From the NCBI GenBank assembly GCA_946902875.1, contig OX336341.1, forward strand, positions 1,674,001 through 1,738,000: a stretch of 64,000 nt of DNA, given 5' to 3'. This DNA comes from Nematopogon swammerdamellus (taxonomy: Eukaryota; Arthropoda; Insecta; Lepidoptera; Adelidae). The position numbers were made by a program, and so were the translations under genes. How positions within the stretch are numbered: the stretch's first letter is position 1; every line of letters starts with the position of its first letter. Shown here one piece after another: positions 31,603-42,560 of this stretch. Under the pieces are notes generated by a model. That model was not told the origin of the DNA. It saw nothing but the letters and a program-made list of their open reading frames with translations, and did no database searches.

Positions 31603-31987
31603 CTTTCATTACTCTTCAGATTAATTGGCGACCTAACACATCTCTAAACAATTAAAGCAGGTATCGTTATTGCAGACGTGCTGTTTCACCGCAGTCCCTG
31701 AGCCAAATGTGCTCGTTAGCTCGCCAGCCTGGCCTTAATTTCCCGCCCCACTGGGGCCGCGGTCCGCCGCCGCGCCGCCACCACCACCGCAGCGCCGCGA
31801 CGCGCGACGGCTCGACAGCCTGGGAGTTGAAAAGCCTGCTGACCCCACCTCCCGTCACACTGGCGTCCTAGTCCCCACCGCGACCTGACCTCGTCGCACT
31901 CACTACACACGTAACCAGTTTCTACGTTTTAGTATGTTCATCAGACAGGATTTTATATAGGTCTTTGCTGGTGACACGATCCTCCTT
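31603..31987. other. Unassigned GC-rich patch
   Basis: 31680-31880 is unusually GC-rich for this window (CCGCCGCGCCGCCACCACC). The frames on the minus strand are arginine/glycine-rich by composition. No gene recognised. Confidence 0.45.
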
Positions 31988-32225
31988 ACCTATAATAAAA
32001 TCCAACGTCTGCTTTCTGTCTGAGTGTCTGAGTGTCTGAGTGTATGTCTGTCTGTCCGCTTATAACTCGAGAACCACTTGATCGATTTTAATAAAAAAAA
32101 ATTCTACGGATAGCTTGATTCTTCCCATCAACTATAGGCTACTTACTATCACGCTAAATGGCTTATGAGGTTAGCAGTGAAGTGAAATATGAGAGCGGGC
32201 GGAGCCGCGGGCACAGCTTGTAGAG
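31988..32225 (+). repeat. Dispersed repeat (CCAACGTCTGC...GGGCGGAGC), copy 1
   Basis: ATAATAAAATCCAACGTCTG, CTGAGTGTCTGAGTG repeats, GTCCGCTTATAACTCGAGAA, CTACGGATAGCTTGATTC, GAGAGCGGGCGGAGCCGCGG, GCACAGCTTGTA. A sister at 40650-40872 is about 90% identical by eye. The GCCGCGGGCACAGCT end resembles ends of some insect Helitron-type or SINE elements; class undecided. Confidence 0.65.
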
Positions 32226-32334
32226 TTATAAATAAAATACGGGCGTGTAGCTTTTCCTTGTGTGTACTTTTCCGTTTAAATCACTATATTATTTCTTCAC
32301 TAGATAGATGCAAAGGCGAAAATGGAAGAGAAAA

Positions 32335-32440
32335 AATACGTCCCGACCAGGATTCGAACCAGGAATTCCGGCTTGAGCTTCCAGCGCGTTACTGTTACTG
32401 TGACCATCGATGACTGTGACGCCATCGGGTCAATGACGTA
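32335..32440 (-). repeat. tRNA-like SINE head
   Basis: The minus strand carries a clear T-arm/B box, CCTGGTTCGAATCCTGGTCG, and upstream GATGGCGTCACAG in A-box position, but no full cloverleaf. It is a tRNA-derived relic, not a functional tRNA gene. Confidence 0.55.
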
Positions 32441-32854
32441 TTCTCTCTAAATTGTTGCGCACATTATCAAACAGTTGCATCTTGCATGTGATATGAACGC
32501 ACAAGACGATCTATGCAAGAGCCCTTTTAAGAACCTGTCAAGACAAGTCTCAATTGAAAATATTCAAATCCACGCGTTGCAAGCTTCTTCAAATATTTAC
32601 AATCCGACGGCAAGCTGGTCGATAAGCAGACAGAGGAACTTACAAAGTGCGCACGCGCGGTATCAAAGACCCAGATTAGTTCAGTGTAAACAAACTAAGC
32701 AGTTATCTCCACTTCTCTTCATGCATATCATGCGCAAGAGTTTGCTTGCTTGCATCGTCATTCTTCTCCTATTCATGTATGCAGCGAAATTAATATACCT
32801 GCTACAGAAACACGGTATTTGAAAATTATACCACAAAAAAAAAACAATAGGTAA
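32441..32854. other. Unassigned, with an open frame 32475-32822 (+)
   Basis: A 115-codon plus frame ends in a hydrophobic stretch (LLACIVILLLFMYAAKLIYL) that could be a single membrane anchor. There is no family motif, no splice evidence and no neighbour supporting it. Probably a chance frame. Confidence 0.25.
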
Positions 32855-32960
32855 TAATGAAATGAAATTAAATGAAAATATACTTTATTGTACACCATTG
32901 TATAAAAAGGTTACAAAAGGCGAGTTTAATGCCTTGCGGCATTCTTTACGAACTAACCTT
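32855..32960 (-). repeat. LINE 3' UTR, antisense, (TTTCA)n-type tail
   Basis: AATGAAATGAAATTAAATG, ATACTTTATTGTACACCATT, AAAGGCGAGTTTAATGCCTT, GCGGCATTC, CTAACCTT. It is the reverse complement of the 3' UTR at 23571-23660, with its own tail. Confidence 0.7.
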
Positions 32961-34283
32961 TGGGATGTGGAAAACACGTAGGGGCGGACAATGCAGTACT
33001 AAACAGGGAACAGTTGTTCAATAATAATGACTAATGAATGGAGGAATATGCCTTATAAATATTTCGTATTTTATAATGATTCAATACTTCAATTCGGTCC
33101 CAGTTTTAGCCGTCTTGATTATACTGAAGCGCCGTCGTCGAAAATAAACAATATTTACAGTGTAAGTTAGATAGATATAGTTAGGGACTTTTTTGGAAAC
33201 CTTGATCAATCAAGGAAGGAGGAAGTTCCGTCGTTGAACAATGTAAATGACTTAGTTTTAAACCATATATACACACACACACACACAATGCACAAACGAG
33301 TGCCATCTATGGATAAGTATTTGCTTACCAAGCGAAATTCTTCAAATGACTCTTTCAAGAATTATCAAGCAAATATGTTTATACAATGGAATAATAATAT
33401 ATAATATACAAGTGAATATTTCACTGCTAATTAATTTGTCGCCATTTCAAACGGCATGTCGGAAACTGCACAGCCATATCAAAACAGATAACAATCCGGG
33501 TCATCGGACTGTATCCGCTCTCTTTGTTTCAATATAGTGCTCTAGCAAATATACGAGTAGCATGCGTGCGATGTTAGGAAGTACTCGCAAAGAGAGAGCA
33601 GTTACTTTCGAACTAAAAATCAAAGGATCAATCAATCCCTCAAGCTTTTTGAAGAGGGAGTAGCTAAAACAGATTTCACTAAATGTTAAAGGAGATAAAC
33701 AAAAATGTAAACTTTTAAACACTAAAGCATCCAGAAGAAAGCGGTCATATGAGATAAATTAATTTTAAAGTAATAAGACAAGAATCAACTCGCTTCATCA
33801 GAGTAATTGGCGAATGCGAAGTTCAAGAGGGTTATCATTATGAGGTCAGTTTGAGTTTGTTTGCGGGAATATACATGGAAAACAAATGTGAATGATAGAT
33901 AGATTCTCGTATGTAATTCCAATGAAACAGTATGGGTTTGAAAATATGAGTAGCAAGCATGTTTAGAAAAGTAGATATATTAAAACCAAATAAGACATGC
34001 GTTTTGGCCAAGTAGCTCAAAAGCGGCCGGCTTTCTCTCACGTGCCACTAACTCTCGCCAAGTTTGGGATTTCGTTTACATTGTGGCTGAGTGCAGCAGC
34101 AGTATCGTTAATCACTTCCTCAACTTCTAGCCCCTTCCGTCTTCTTCGCCTCCTTTCCTCTTGCCCTTTCGATATATCAACTTCAAGTAGGGCATGATGA
34201 TGGCAAAATGAAATATGAATGCTGTCATATGCTCTCAAATTATCACACATACTTATGTGTAGAAACGTGACAGCGGTATATTC
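32961..34283. other. Unassigned; (AC)n at about 33270-33290
   Basis: A minus frame at 34038-34250 contains a basic run (EERRRRRRKGLEVEEV) but has no other support. Nothing else recognised. Confidence 0.4.
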
Positions 34284-34520
34284 CTAGATGGTAGGCTCAA
34301 ATTGTAGCCGACTGGGTTGCTACCACCGTACTGGATGTAAGTTGGACGCATAGCACAGCCTCGGTTGTGTTCTCCTCTAGTTCAGTATATCCATCAATCC
34401 AGTGAAGTCTCCGGTATGGCACCTACCTTCTCGGAGGTGATATTGGCTGGTCGGAGCATATGCTTTGGCCTCTCCGAAATTCCGGATCAGCTACCCATAC
34501 CGGATTAAATAAAATAAAAA
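34284..34520 (+). repeat. SINE body B
   Basis: GATGGTAGGCTCAAATTGTA ... GGCACCTACCTTCTCGGAGG ... CTACCCATACCGGATTAAAT and an AAATAAAATAAAA tail. Plus-oriented sister of 8595-8820. Confidence 0.75.
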
Positions 34521-34664
34521 TTCCGTCTCTTGAAGGACCTTTGTGTTATATTTTTGTACTTAGGTATGCTACTTATGGAGAGTTCTGTGCTGACATGTCC
34601 TTTTGGCCATGCAGATTCGCTTATCATATCACAAAGACAAGACATTCAAACTACCTACTAGACC
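34521..34664. other. Unassigned spacer
   Basis: Nothing recognised. Confidence 0.35.
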
Positions 34665-35165
34665 GAATAGAATAGAATAGAATAGAATATCCTTTATTGT
34701 ACTTCAATATAAATTTTACAAAAGGCGGACTTATTACCTATGGCAATCTCTGCCAGTCAACCTTCTTAATTGAAAACATAATACAAAGGTAGCAACAAAA
34801 GAAGAGAAATGAAAGAAACTTAATACTAACGAAAGTTAATTAATAAAAGTATACAAGCAGACGTCAGGCATAATATTATATACATTTACAGTAATAAAAT
34901 ATATTACATAAATATAGGGAATATTAACATACTAAATAAGAATACATATACACATACCTATATATGTATTATGTACTAACAATAGATACTCGATAAATAA
35001 ATTACATAAACTGCTTAGATATATCTATAAATAATAAATAAAGTCACCTTATTCCTTGGAGATATAAGACGCTTTCAAGCGCTTTTTGAACGTGGCCAGA
35101 GATGGAGATGTTCTTATTTCTGGTGGGAGATTGTTCCAAAGGCGCGCTGAAATCACATTTATTTC
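34665..35165 (-). pseudogene. Jockey-like LINE 3' end with (TATTC)n tail
   Basis: The minus strand reads ISARLWNNLPPEIRTSPSLA, TFKKRLKASYI and a stop near 35040-35060. A 3' UTR of about 370 bp follows, with the conserved words GGTTGACTGGCAGAG and AAGTCCGCCTTTTGTAA, AATAAAGGATATTC and a TATTC microsatellite tail (plus-strand GAATA run at 34667-34690). It is a single 5'-truncated insertion and links this 3' UTR type to its protein tail. Confidence 0.8.
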
Positions 35166-35821
35166 AACCGAACAAGAATAACAAAATCGTAAACCTATAT
35201 ATATAGTTACATGGGTAATAAATAAGTAAGGTAATTGGTAGTAATGTGATATGAGTTTGACGCGCCCTTATGTGAGGTTATAGATTACGTTATTGACGTT
35301 GAAGATCAAAGTTTTTGTATGAAATTGTTCCCATGGTTATATTGAAATGTCTTTGGCATGACAAAACATTAATTTCTTAAGCTACTTTTTTGACTGGATA
35401 TTATCTACTTACTTGTTTCTTTTTTTATCGATTTAGAAAGAAAGGGGATTATCAGTTCGCTGTTCGACACATATGTTTTTAATATGTTTGTGAAATTAAA
35501 ATATTATTTTCTTGCTTTCGTCTTGTCTCCAGACGATCTCCCAAAAACCCCCACAAAGTCTCCTACATCCAAGCTTACAAACTTTATTCATTAGTGTTCA
35601 TGTAGATAAATGTTTTAGAGTCTATTGTTACCTCCCCTGTATATGTTATTTATAAGTATGTATGTTTATATATCATATATATTGTATATATTTATATATA
35701 TATATATATGTATGTTTCTCCATTTATTTGTATTTGTGTTTTATTATCTGTTTAAATTATATGTCTATATTTTATCATCTATCATTCATTTATTTCTTCT
35801 CTGCCACTCCACATTTTTTCA
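35166..35821. other. Unassigned; (TA)n near 35690-35708
   Basis: AT-rich simple sequence; nothing else recognised. Confidence 0.4.
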
Positions 35822-35922
35822 TAATAACCCAAAGGTTGGCTGGGGGAGAACGCCTACGGTGTTAAGCTGTACCTTTTGCAAACAAATTTCAAGTGCAATA
35901 AATATATTTTGATTTGATTTGA
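35822..35922 (+). repeat. LINE 3' UTR with (TTTGA)n tail
   Basis: CCCAAAGGTTGGCTGGGGGA, GAACGCCTACGGTGTTAAGC, GTGCAATAAATATATTTTG, ATTTGATTTGA. Sense orientation, AATAAA present. Confidence 0.7.
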
Positions 35923-36342
35923 AGTCTCATTCATTCCTGCGATATGAATGATACAAATGTGGCTTCCAAACTTGACAGTTCAGACACGGTGACGCTTACA
36001 TTATCCCTTTCATATTTTAGTCCAGAGAGAGCATATTCCTGCTCTTTGACGTAGATAAATCATAGCAAGAGGCAGATGGATCATAAATCACTCAGCGGCG
36101 GGATGAAGCGCACGCGTCTGACTGCAGCTCCTCGATAGACTAATTAGAAATCATAGCCTAATAATGAGGTGCTGGCGTAGCGACGACGACAGGAAAAGTA
36201 TTATGTTGGTTGACTAATGTATTGTTATTATAAATTAATGCGATTGATTTTACATATAAAATAAATAAAGTGACTCGTTTGGCCGCAACGTGAATCAGTT
36301 GGATCGGTAAACAATGAATATTCGGAGCTATCCTCGGAGCTC
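35923..36342. other. Unassigned
   Basis: Nothing recognised. Confidence 0.4.
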
Positions 36343-36670
36343 GTACCGTGTGGGGCCGGTACTTTAAAAGAATAGCCCCACTGCATCTCTCCCCGTGTAT
36401 GTCGTAAAAGGCGACTAAGGGATACCTATGGCTCCCTTCCTATATTACTAGGTGGTAGGGTTTAACCCGCCCGGGTTGGTACCACCGCACTGAATGAAAG
36501 GTCGGTCGAAACGGCTATGTAAATAGTTTGTGTTTTCCGTCCAGTTCAGTGTAGCCGGCACGACCGAAGGGAAGCACTGACGTGGCACCAAGTTCACCCG
36601 ATGTTATGGGCTGACATCACGGATGTTGCAGGTGATGTAGCCAACCGTGTCAGTTTCCATAAAAAAAAAA
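36343..36670 (+). repeat. SINE, body A with GTGTGGGG-type head, full length
   Basis: TACCGTGTGGGGCCGGTACT, AGCCCCACTGCATCTCTCCC, GTCGTAAAAGGCGACTAAGG, ACTAGGTGGTAGGGTTTAAC, CCAGTTCAGTGTAGCCGGCA, GTTATGGGCTGACATCACGG, CAACCGTGTCAGTTTCCAT and an 11-A tail. The best complete copy of this head/body combination. Confidence 0.75.
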
Positions 36671-36899
36671 AGCTATCCGTAAATACAGTTTTCAAATTTG
36701 TTTTGCTTAGGTCTAGTTAATCTAGCTTGATAACTTTTAGGATACAATCATGTAGAGATAGAATAATCGGATACATATTTACCTAAACTTGAGAGGTTGG
36801 ATAAGTATGGACAGACACTGTGTTGGTGATTCACTAAAACTGATATACACATAATAATATAGACCGCTAATTATGTATAGGATCCTGGTAAAAGTATAG
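36671..36899. other. Unassigned spacer
   Basis: Nothing recognised. Confidence 0.35.
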
Positions 36900-37040
36900 T
36901 ATAGATAGATAGATAGATAGAAATACTTTATTGCTCCAAAATATTTAACAGTAACAAACGATAAGTAATTTACATGAGGGGCAAAGGCGGACTTATCCCT
37001 TACAGGGATTTCTTCCAGTCAACCTTTGGATGTTTGAGAG
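36900..37040 (-). repeat. LINE 3' UTR, antisense, (TATC)n tail
   Basis: GATAGATAGATAGATAGAAA, TACTTTATTGCTCCAAAATA, AAAGGCGGACTTATCCCTTA, CTTCCAGTCAACCTTTGGA. Reverse complement of the 3' UTR type, tail GATA on the plus strand. Confidence 0.75.
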
Positions 37041-37111
37041 TCGTATGTTGTGAGATATAAGTAGCAAAAGTCTTGAGTGTGGGAATGTAAAATATAATAT
37101 ATGGAAAATAT

Positions 37112-37142
<31 letters not shown>

Positions 37143-37984
37143 TTAGAAAACAGACAGCCTAATGACAAACAGATAAAGCATAAATTGTACATACATTGAC
37201 GTCTGGCCATTTATTGTTTCCCTGATTAGGGAATAAATATGATAAACTATAATATACACTACATAATAAGTACGTACTAGTTAATCAAACGTATAAATCG
37301 CAAATTATAAATTAAATACATATGAATTACAGTTTATATAATACATAATACCAAAATATATACATATAGTATAGATATAGTAATATACAGTAATATATAC
37401 ATATAGTATAGTAACGTTTAGTAATTCTTTGTCTTAATCATAGACCTATTTATATCTGTATGGTATTAATATTTCAATGTACTTATAATCTTCTCTCCAC
37501 AGATGATCAATAGACAAACTGGGAAATTTAAATAAAATATGTTTAAATTATTCAGGTAAATCCACAGATACCGTGAGTAAATCCACATTCGAACATCCCA
37601 CCGAGTGTAAACACTAGTTTCCATAAAGTCGTCTCAAATATTTCTAATAAGCGAGTAAATAAGCAAATAAGCTGTTATGGAAGTAGTAGGAGCATGAATA
37701 TCAATGCAATGCAATCTTCATAAGAAGCATGTTATGTAAGACAACTTGACCTCAATTGTAACACGCACATACTAAGTTATAAGGTCAATAATATTAGATT
37801 TGCAGAAGTCTAAAAAATCTATGTAACTAACGAAATAGGAGTTCTTGGAGAACTATCCTTAGCTTAGAGAACCGAGCGAACATCAGTAAACTGACCAAGA
37901 TAAGAGAGGACACAGGATCATTGTCCTAAACACTCAAACCATAAATCTAGACAACTTAGAACAGGAATTTCAATGTATAATTAT
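37041..37984. other. Unassigned; (TTTA)n at 37106-37145
   Basis: A TTTA microsatellite is followed by GAAAACAGACAGCCTAATGA, probably another antisense LINE end. The rest is AT-rich. Confidence 0.45.
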
Positions 37985-38050
37985 ATTGTGATTGTTTCTG
38001 TTAAATGTTTTTGGAGCAATAAAGTATTTTCTATGTATCTTTATATCTTA
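37985..38050 (+). repeat. LINE 3' UTR terminus, sense
   Basis: GTTTCTGTTAAATGTTTTTG, GAGCAATAAAGTATTTTCTA, TGTATCTTTATATC. Sense counterpart of the terminus at 36900-36960. Confidence 0.65.
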
Positions 38051-40024
38051 AAACATAATATATATTATTATTTACTGAAACTTTACTAATTTAGAACATT
38101 TGTAGAACAATTTCTGTTCTAAGGACACGCAGCTCGGCTTTGAGCATCACCTCAGTGACTTGCTTTCTTCCGGATAATCGTTTACCTGACACCAACGACG
38201 AAGTTCGTAATAAATCTGCCGTATAAGTAGGGAATCGATGGAATGGTTACCGACTTGATTGTATAAGAGAATAATAGAATGGCGATGACGCAAGTTGTAT
38301 GCGCCACAGCTTTGTAAACTTGCAAGGTTTCACAGACTGCACTGCACGTGAACTTCATCGGTTGCAGTTACGTAAGCTTCACTTACGTTTGTCGTTACGA
38401 ATTCACATTTACTATGAATCACTTAATTTTGAATGTGTAAAAGACAGAGATTCAGAAATGTTCCATATCGTTTTATTATATTCCTGTTTCTAAAGTAAGT
38501 GTAAGTGTATGTCTCTGCTTTTACTGTTTTTAACTATTTTAAACTTTTTGCTAGTTTGCATGTTTCATTCTGGTTATTATACATGCATGTTATTTCTTCA
38601 TCATTCCTTTTTTTTTTCAAATTCCATTTAGTTACCTCAAAACCCATATTCAATAACCAAAAAAATATGAATTTGTCAACCAACACAGAGTCCTCCGTGT
38701 TTCTATCAACAGTTTCGGCTAAGTCAATAAATTATATTCCAAATAAACAAGAGCTAGGTAGTACAGTTGGCTGGCGGACTGAATGTGTTCCAATCCCGTC
38801 CCTTGGTAGGTACCAAGGTAGGTATGTTATGTCACAGTCTCCGCACGTTTAGCACCTTGTTAGGGCAGACCGTAGCGGTGGCTGATTGATCAGTTGACGC
38901 GAGTGCGTCATACCACTGCATTTCCTTAATAAACATGAGTTGGTCCATGGTTCAGATTTAATAAAAAATGTATTTAGGGCCTTTTCCTTTATTATTGCGC
39001 AGTAGAGGTTACGCCCGTCAGTATAAACGAAGATGTCGCAGAATGGAGGTGTGGCTTCTAAACAACTCCTAAAACTCCTGTGAATTTTGGTCCAGTTCAA
39101 TATAGTCGACAGGAACACAAGGTCAGAATGCAGCCCCGACAGAAAATTAAACTTATCTCAGGCAAAGAGGATACAAATTCAAAGAAAACAAAACTCCTTT
39201 CAACCATACTATTGAATTCTAACAAGTGAGATACGTAATGAATGAATGATACAAGTCCAACCACATTGCACTACACGTGTGATATAATACAAACGTGATA
39301 CAAATATATGTAACGCGAGTGGAGGGCGTGAAAATACATGTATCTACACGTACCAATAAATTTTAGCGAGAGCTCGAAACGAGCAAAATGTCATCCAGAT
39401 GTTGTCTGCCTATAGTTCATTGTACTTAGAACTTTCTAGAAGCCCGCAATCATTCTAATATTGTTCATCGTTGAGGCGTGAGGAATCTAATTCCTTGTAG
39501 AAATGTTTAAGTGTACATTTTATACTGGTTCTCCCTGGAATGAATTTCGCGTAGTCAACGCGTCACAAACGGTCGCGAGTGATGTAACTATTTAGTAATC
39601 TGTGGTGATGTTCAAGTGATCACTCACTTTCTCTGATATTTATATGATCACCAGTGAGCCCCGCCACTCAGACTGTTTAATTTATTTCGTTGTCTATGTG
39701 CCGGTTTTATTAGCCAAGGGATCAAGCGAAGACAAGACGCCGTATATGTGCGTAGTTTTTCAGACGGCACTAACTAGGGTTACCTATAATATAAATGCAG
39801 ACGGCTGAAAACGGTACAGCCGCAACACTCGTCTCCGAATGTAACTATCAGTAGTAAATTTAGAACCGGTGCGGTGGTGGTTCCTAACTTGTACAGTGAT
39901 GTCAAAACGGTTTTTAGGCACGTAGGCAGACTGATGTTTGAGAATGGCTATTTATCCACAGTTATTATTATCCATCGTGTAGGGAGGAATGCAATCTGGA
40001 TTGGATCTCCTCCATTGAACTTGT
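38051..40024. other. Unassigned
   Basis: No gene recognised. The frame at 38505-38852 (+) has no motif. Confidence 0.4.
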
Positions 40025-40146
40025 AAACTCTGGATCGCCCTCTCACTGCCCTCCTGATCTCCCTGCCCAAATATTTTCCTGCAAGTACAGTCTTGGGTTC
40101 TTCACGAGGGGCGCGAATAGGTACCTGTCAGGCCGGCATGGTTTTT
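40025..40146 (+). pseudogene. CR1-like LINE C-terminal tail
   Basis: The plus frame reads LPAQIFSCKYSLGFFTRGAN, RYLSGRHGF, a diverged FPPKY-type tail; an insertion of about 20 bp precedes LPAQ. Confidence 0.7.
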
Positions 40147-40649
40147 GCAACCTCCGCATGCGATCAAATGTCGACGACGAAAGGCGTCGTTAGACAGCCT
40201 TGTGGGTGGCTCGGCACAGTTTTTAAGTGGGGAAATATGTTCGTCAGTAGCCCTTTCAACACGTTTGCAGTGCGACACAAGAACTACTCACACTTGGTTG
40301 AATGGTTGTACTGTCCACACCTTTAGTGATCACAGATAAAACGTTAGTACTTATGCTAAATGCTTTTCATTGTTATTCCTTATCTCTCCCGCTACGGTGG
40401 CCGGTCCACCCTCTCCGTCAATATTGCCCAAATAATGGCTTTGATTCTTTTCAACATGATTTTATTTTACATCAGTTGAAAAGAGCAAAAATTTCGTCTT
40501 CACTGGATGGTTCACTAGCCGTCAGACATTGTTGACTATGTATATTTCTTCTGCTAGATTTATTATGTTAAAAGCGCGATCATGACAAAATACTGGTGCC
40601 ATACCAGTTTTTTTTTCACTTTGTTATGAATTTCTGCATCCTTATCCTT
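40147..40649. other. Unassigned
   Basis: Nothing recognised. Confidence 0.4.
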
Positions 40650-40872
40650 CCTTACCTTTAATAAAATCCAACGTCTGCTTTCTGTCTGAGTGTATGTATG
40701 TCTGTCTGTCCGCTTATAACTCGAGAACCACTGAACCGATTTTAAGAAAACAAAATTCTACGGATAGCTTGATTCTTCCCATCAACTATAAGCTACTTAC
40801 TATCACGCTAAATAGCTTATGAGGTTAGCAGTGAAGCGAAATATGAGAGCGGGCGGAGCTAGCAGCGAGTCT
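40650..40872 (+). repeat. Dispersed repeat (CCAACGTCTGC...GGGCGGAGC), copy 2
   Basis: Same order of words as 31988-32225, ending GAGCGGGCGGAGCTAGC. Confidence 0.65.
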
Positions 40873-42199
40873 GTCATAATTCATAAATCAGCACATGTAA
40901 ATGCAGTGGCAGACATTTTTGTAAACTAGACCAAGTGTACATTGAAAAAATTCTAGTGAAGTTTCTTGTCAGTTCTTCTTCGCTGTGATAATCGAACTGG
41001 CAGAATGTCACAATGTAAATATGACAAATCTGAGCGCAGTGTACTGCAAATAGAGGCCAAATAAACAATAAACAACAACAGCAGTATTTCAGTATGAAAA
41101 AATTGAGAAATATGTACTCGTATGTACAAGAGGCCAACTACATAATATACCCATATTACTTACCCAAGTATACCTATAAAACTCGATCGGCGCAGATTTT
41201 GCGCTGGTCGACTCGCCTCACCTCCAAGAAGCGAGCGTGCTGGCGGCTCAATCGCCCGACAAACCGGTATCGGAGTGAACCGCCCGCAATGCAGTTCAGT
41301 TCACCGCAGGTCACAATACACTTTCTTCCCTGCATATATGTGCTATGCAGCCTTCCATCCAACTACGTTTAAATACTCTCCTTGCATGTAGATAATGATA
41401 CTTCACGTAATACAGAGATTCATGGAAAGGAGATTTATAGATAAGTGAAGATGGAAGGAAATTTTGATCTACGTATACTAGTAATTACAGGAAAAATATC
41501 AAGATTGCTAAGCTAAGACTAAATAAATTCTACCTAATAACCAGAGAAAGAAAATATTTGCATAAATTATTTCACTGGTATGAAGGTTAAAGAAAATACT
41601 GAGCTAAAAAAATTGCTTGGAGAAAGTCCGTAAAATAAATAAATACATACAATATGCGTCATGTCCAGATACATTTTCCAAAAGAAATCGTTAACAAAAA
41701 CAACAATGTCCTTCAGATATCCTTTCTCAAACTCTAGAGGACACCATCTTTGGTATCTCCCGGCATTGATTTACTCTCCCGGCCACTGCGTAGTAGCCAA
41801 GGTACCCGTATTTCTACCCTGGAACTTCACTACAACCTTTCTCAACTTAAGTTCCACTTATATGAACAGTTCCACACAGGCAGGCAACACTAAGGTTGAA
41901 TTTACGGGATAAGTGAAGCTTGAGCACGACGCGAAAACAGGACACGGAGCGACCGGTTAGAGACGTACCTGGAACGCGTTGGAGGGAGAGAGACAGAAAA
42001 TTGAAGAGGAAACGGGAGGGATAGAGATGAGGTGGGTGGGCGAGGAGGCTGTCCTTGGAGGTTGTGTGAATTTGGCAAAGTTACTGCGTAGAATCTTTCT
42101 GTTTACGTTCATTTCGTCGGAGCTGGAGGAGAAATTGAGCGTCGAAATAATATAATACCTATTGTAGACCGTAACAATGTTTGTAGGGGAATTCTTTAA
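40873..42199. other. Unassigned
   Basis: 40960-41005 matches 24060-24115 inverted (AGTTCTTCTTCGCTGTGATA). The frame at 41661-41912 (+) has no motif. Confidence 0.4.
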
Positions 42200-42560
42200 C
42201 CGTCAGAGAAGCAATCCTGTGAAATAAATACGTAAGCTGGCACCTAGTTATGTCAGACAGAACTAATAAACAGGTGATGAATAAATAAAATAATATGCGA
42301 AATCGGTAATGAAGTGAAAGATATTGCGTTTTCATGTAGTAAAGAATCGCGCGTAATTTAGAAAGGTTAAACTGAAGAAAGTCTTGCGAAGAAACGGCCG
42401 TAAAATAAATAGGTATGCTGAAGCTGGCTCCTAGATGAGTCAGAAGCAATCGAAAACCAAGAAAACAATATGCGAAAATCAATAATGCAAGTAAATAATA
42501 TTTTAACTATACAAGAATCATTATGCAATTTAGAAAGTCTTTAACGAACATGTAATTCGC
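42200..42560. repeat. Two diverged ~177-bp tandem units
   Basis: GTGAAATAAATACGTAAGCTGG (42215) and GTAAAATAAATAGGTATGC (42400); AATATGCGAAATCGGTAATG (42292) and AATATGCGAAAATCAATAATG (42469); GTAATTTAGAAAGG (42353) and GCAATTTAGAAAGTC (42524). Offset 173-181 bp. Confidence 0.6.

Noticed and set aside
31667..31910. Arginine/glycine-rich minus-strand ORFs
   Set aside because: Two overlapping frames show the same bias, which comes from a GC-rich patch rather than coding selection.
32335..32440. tRNA gene on the minus strand
   Set aside because: Only the T-arm is convincing; the distance to the A-box-like word and the missing acceptor stem argue against a gene.
41661..41912. Possible exon encoding an 83-residue peptide
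   Set aside because: No family motif, and no convincing splice signals could be tied to another exon.
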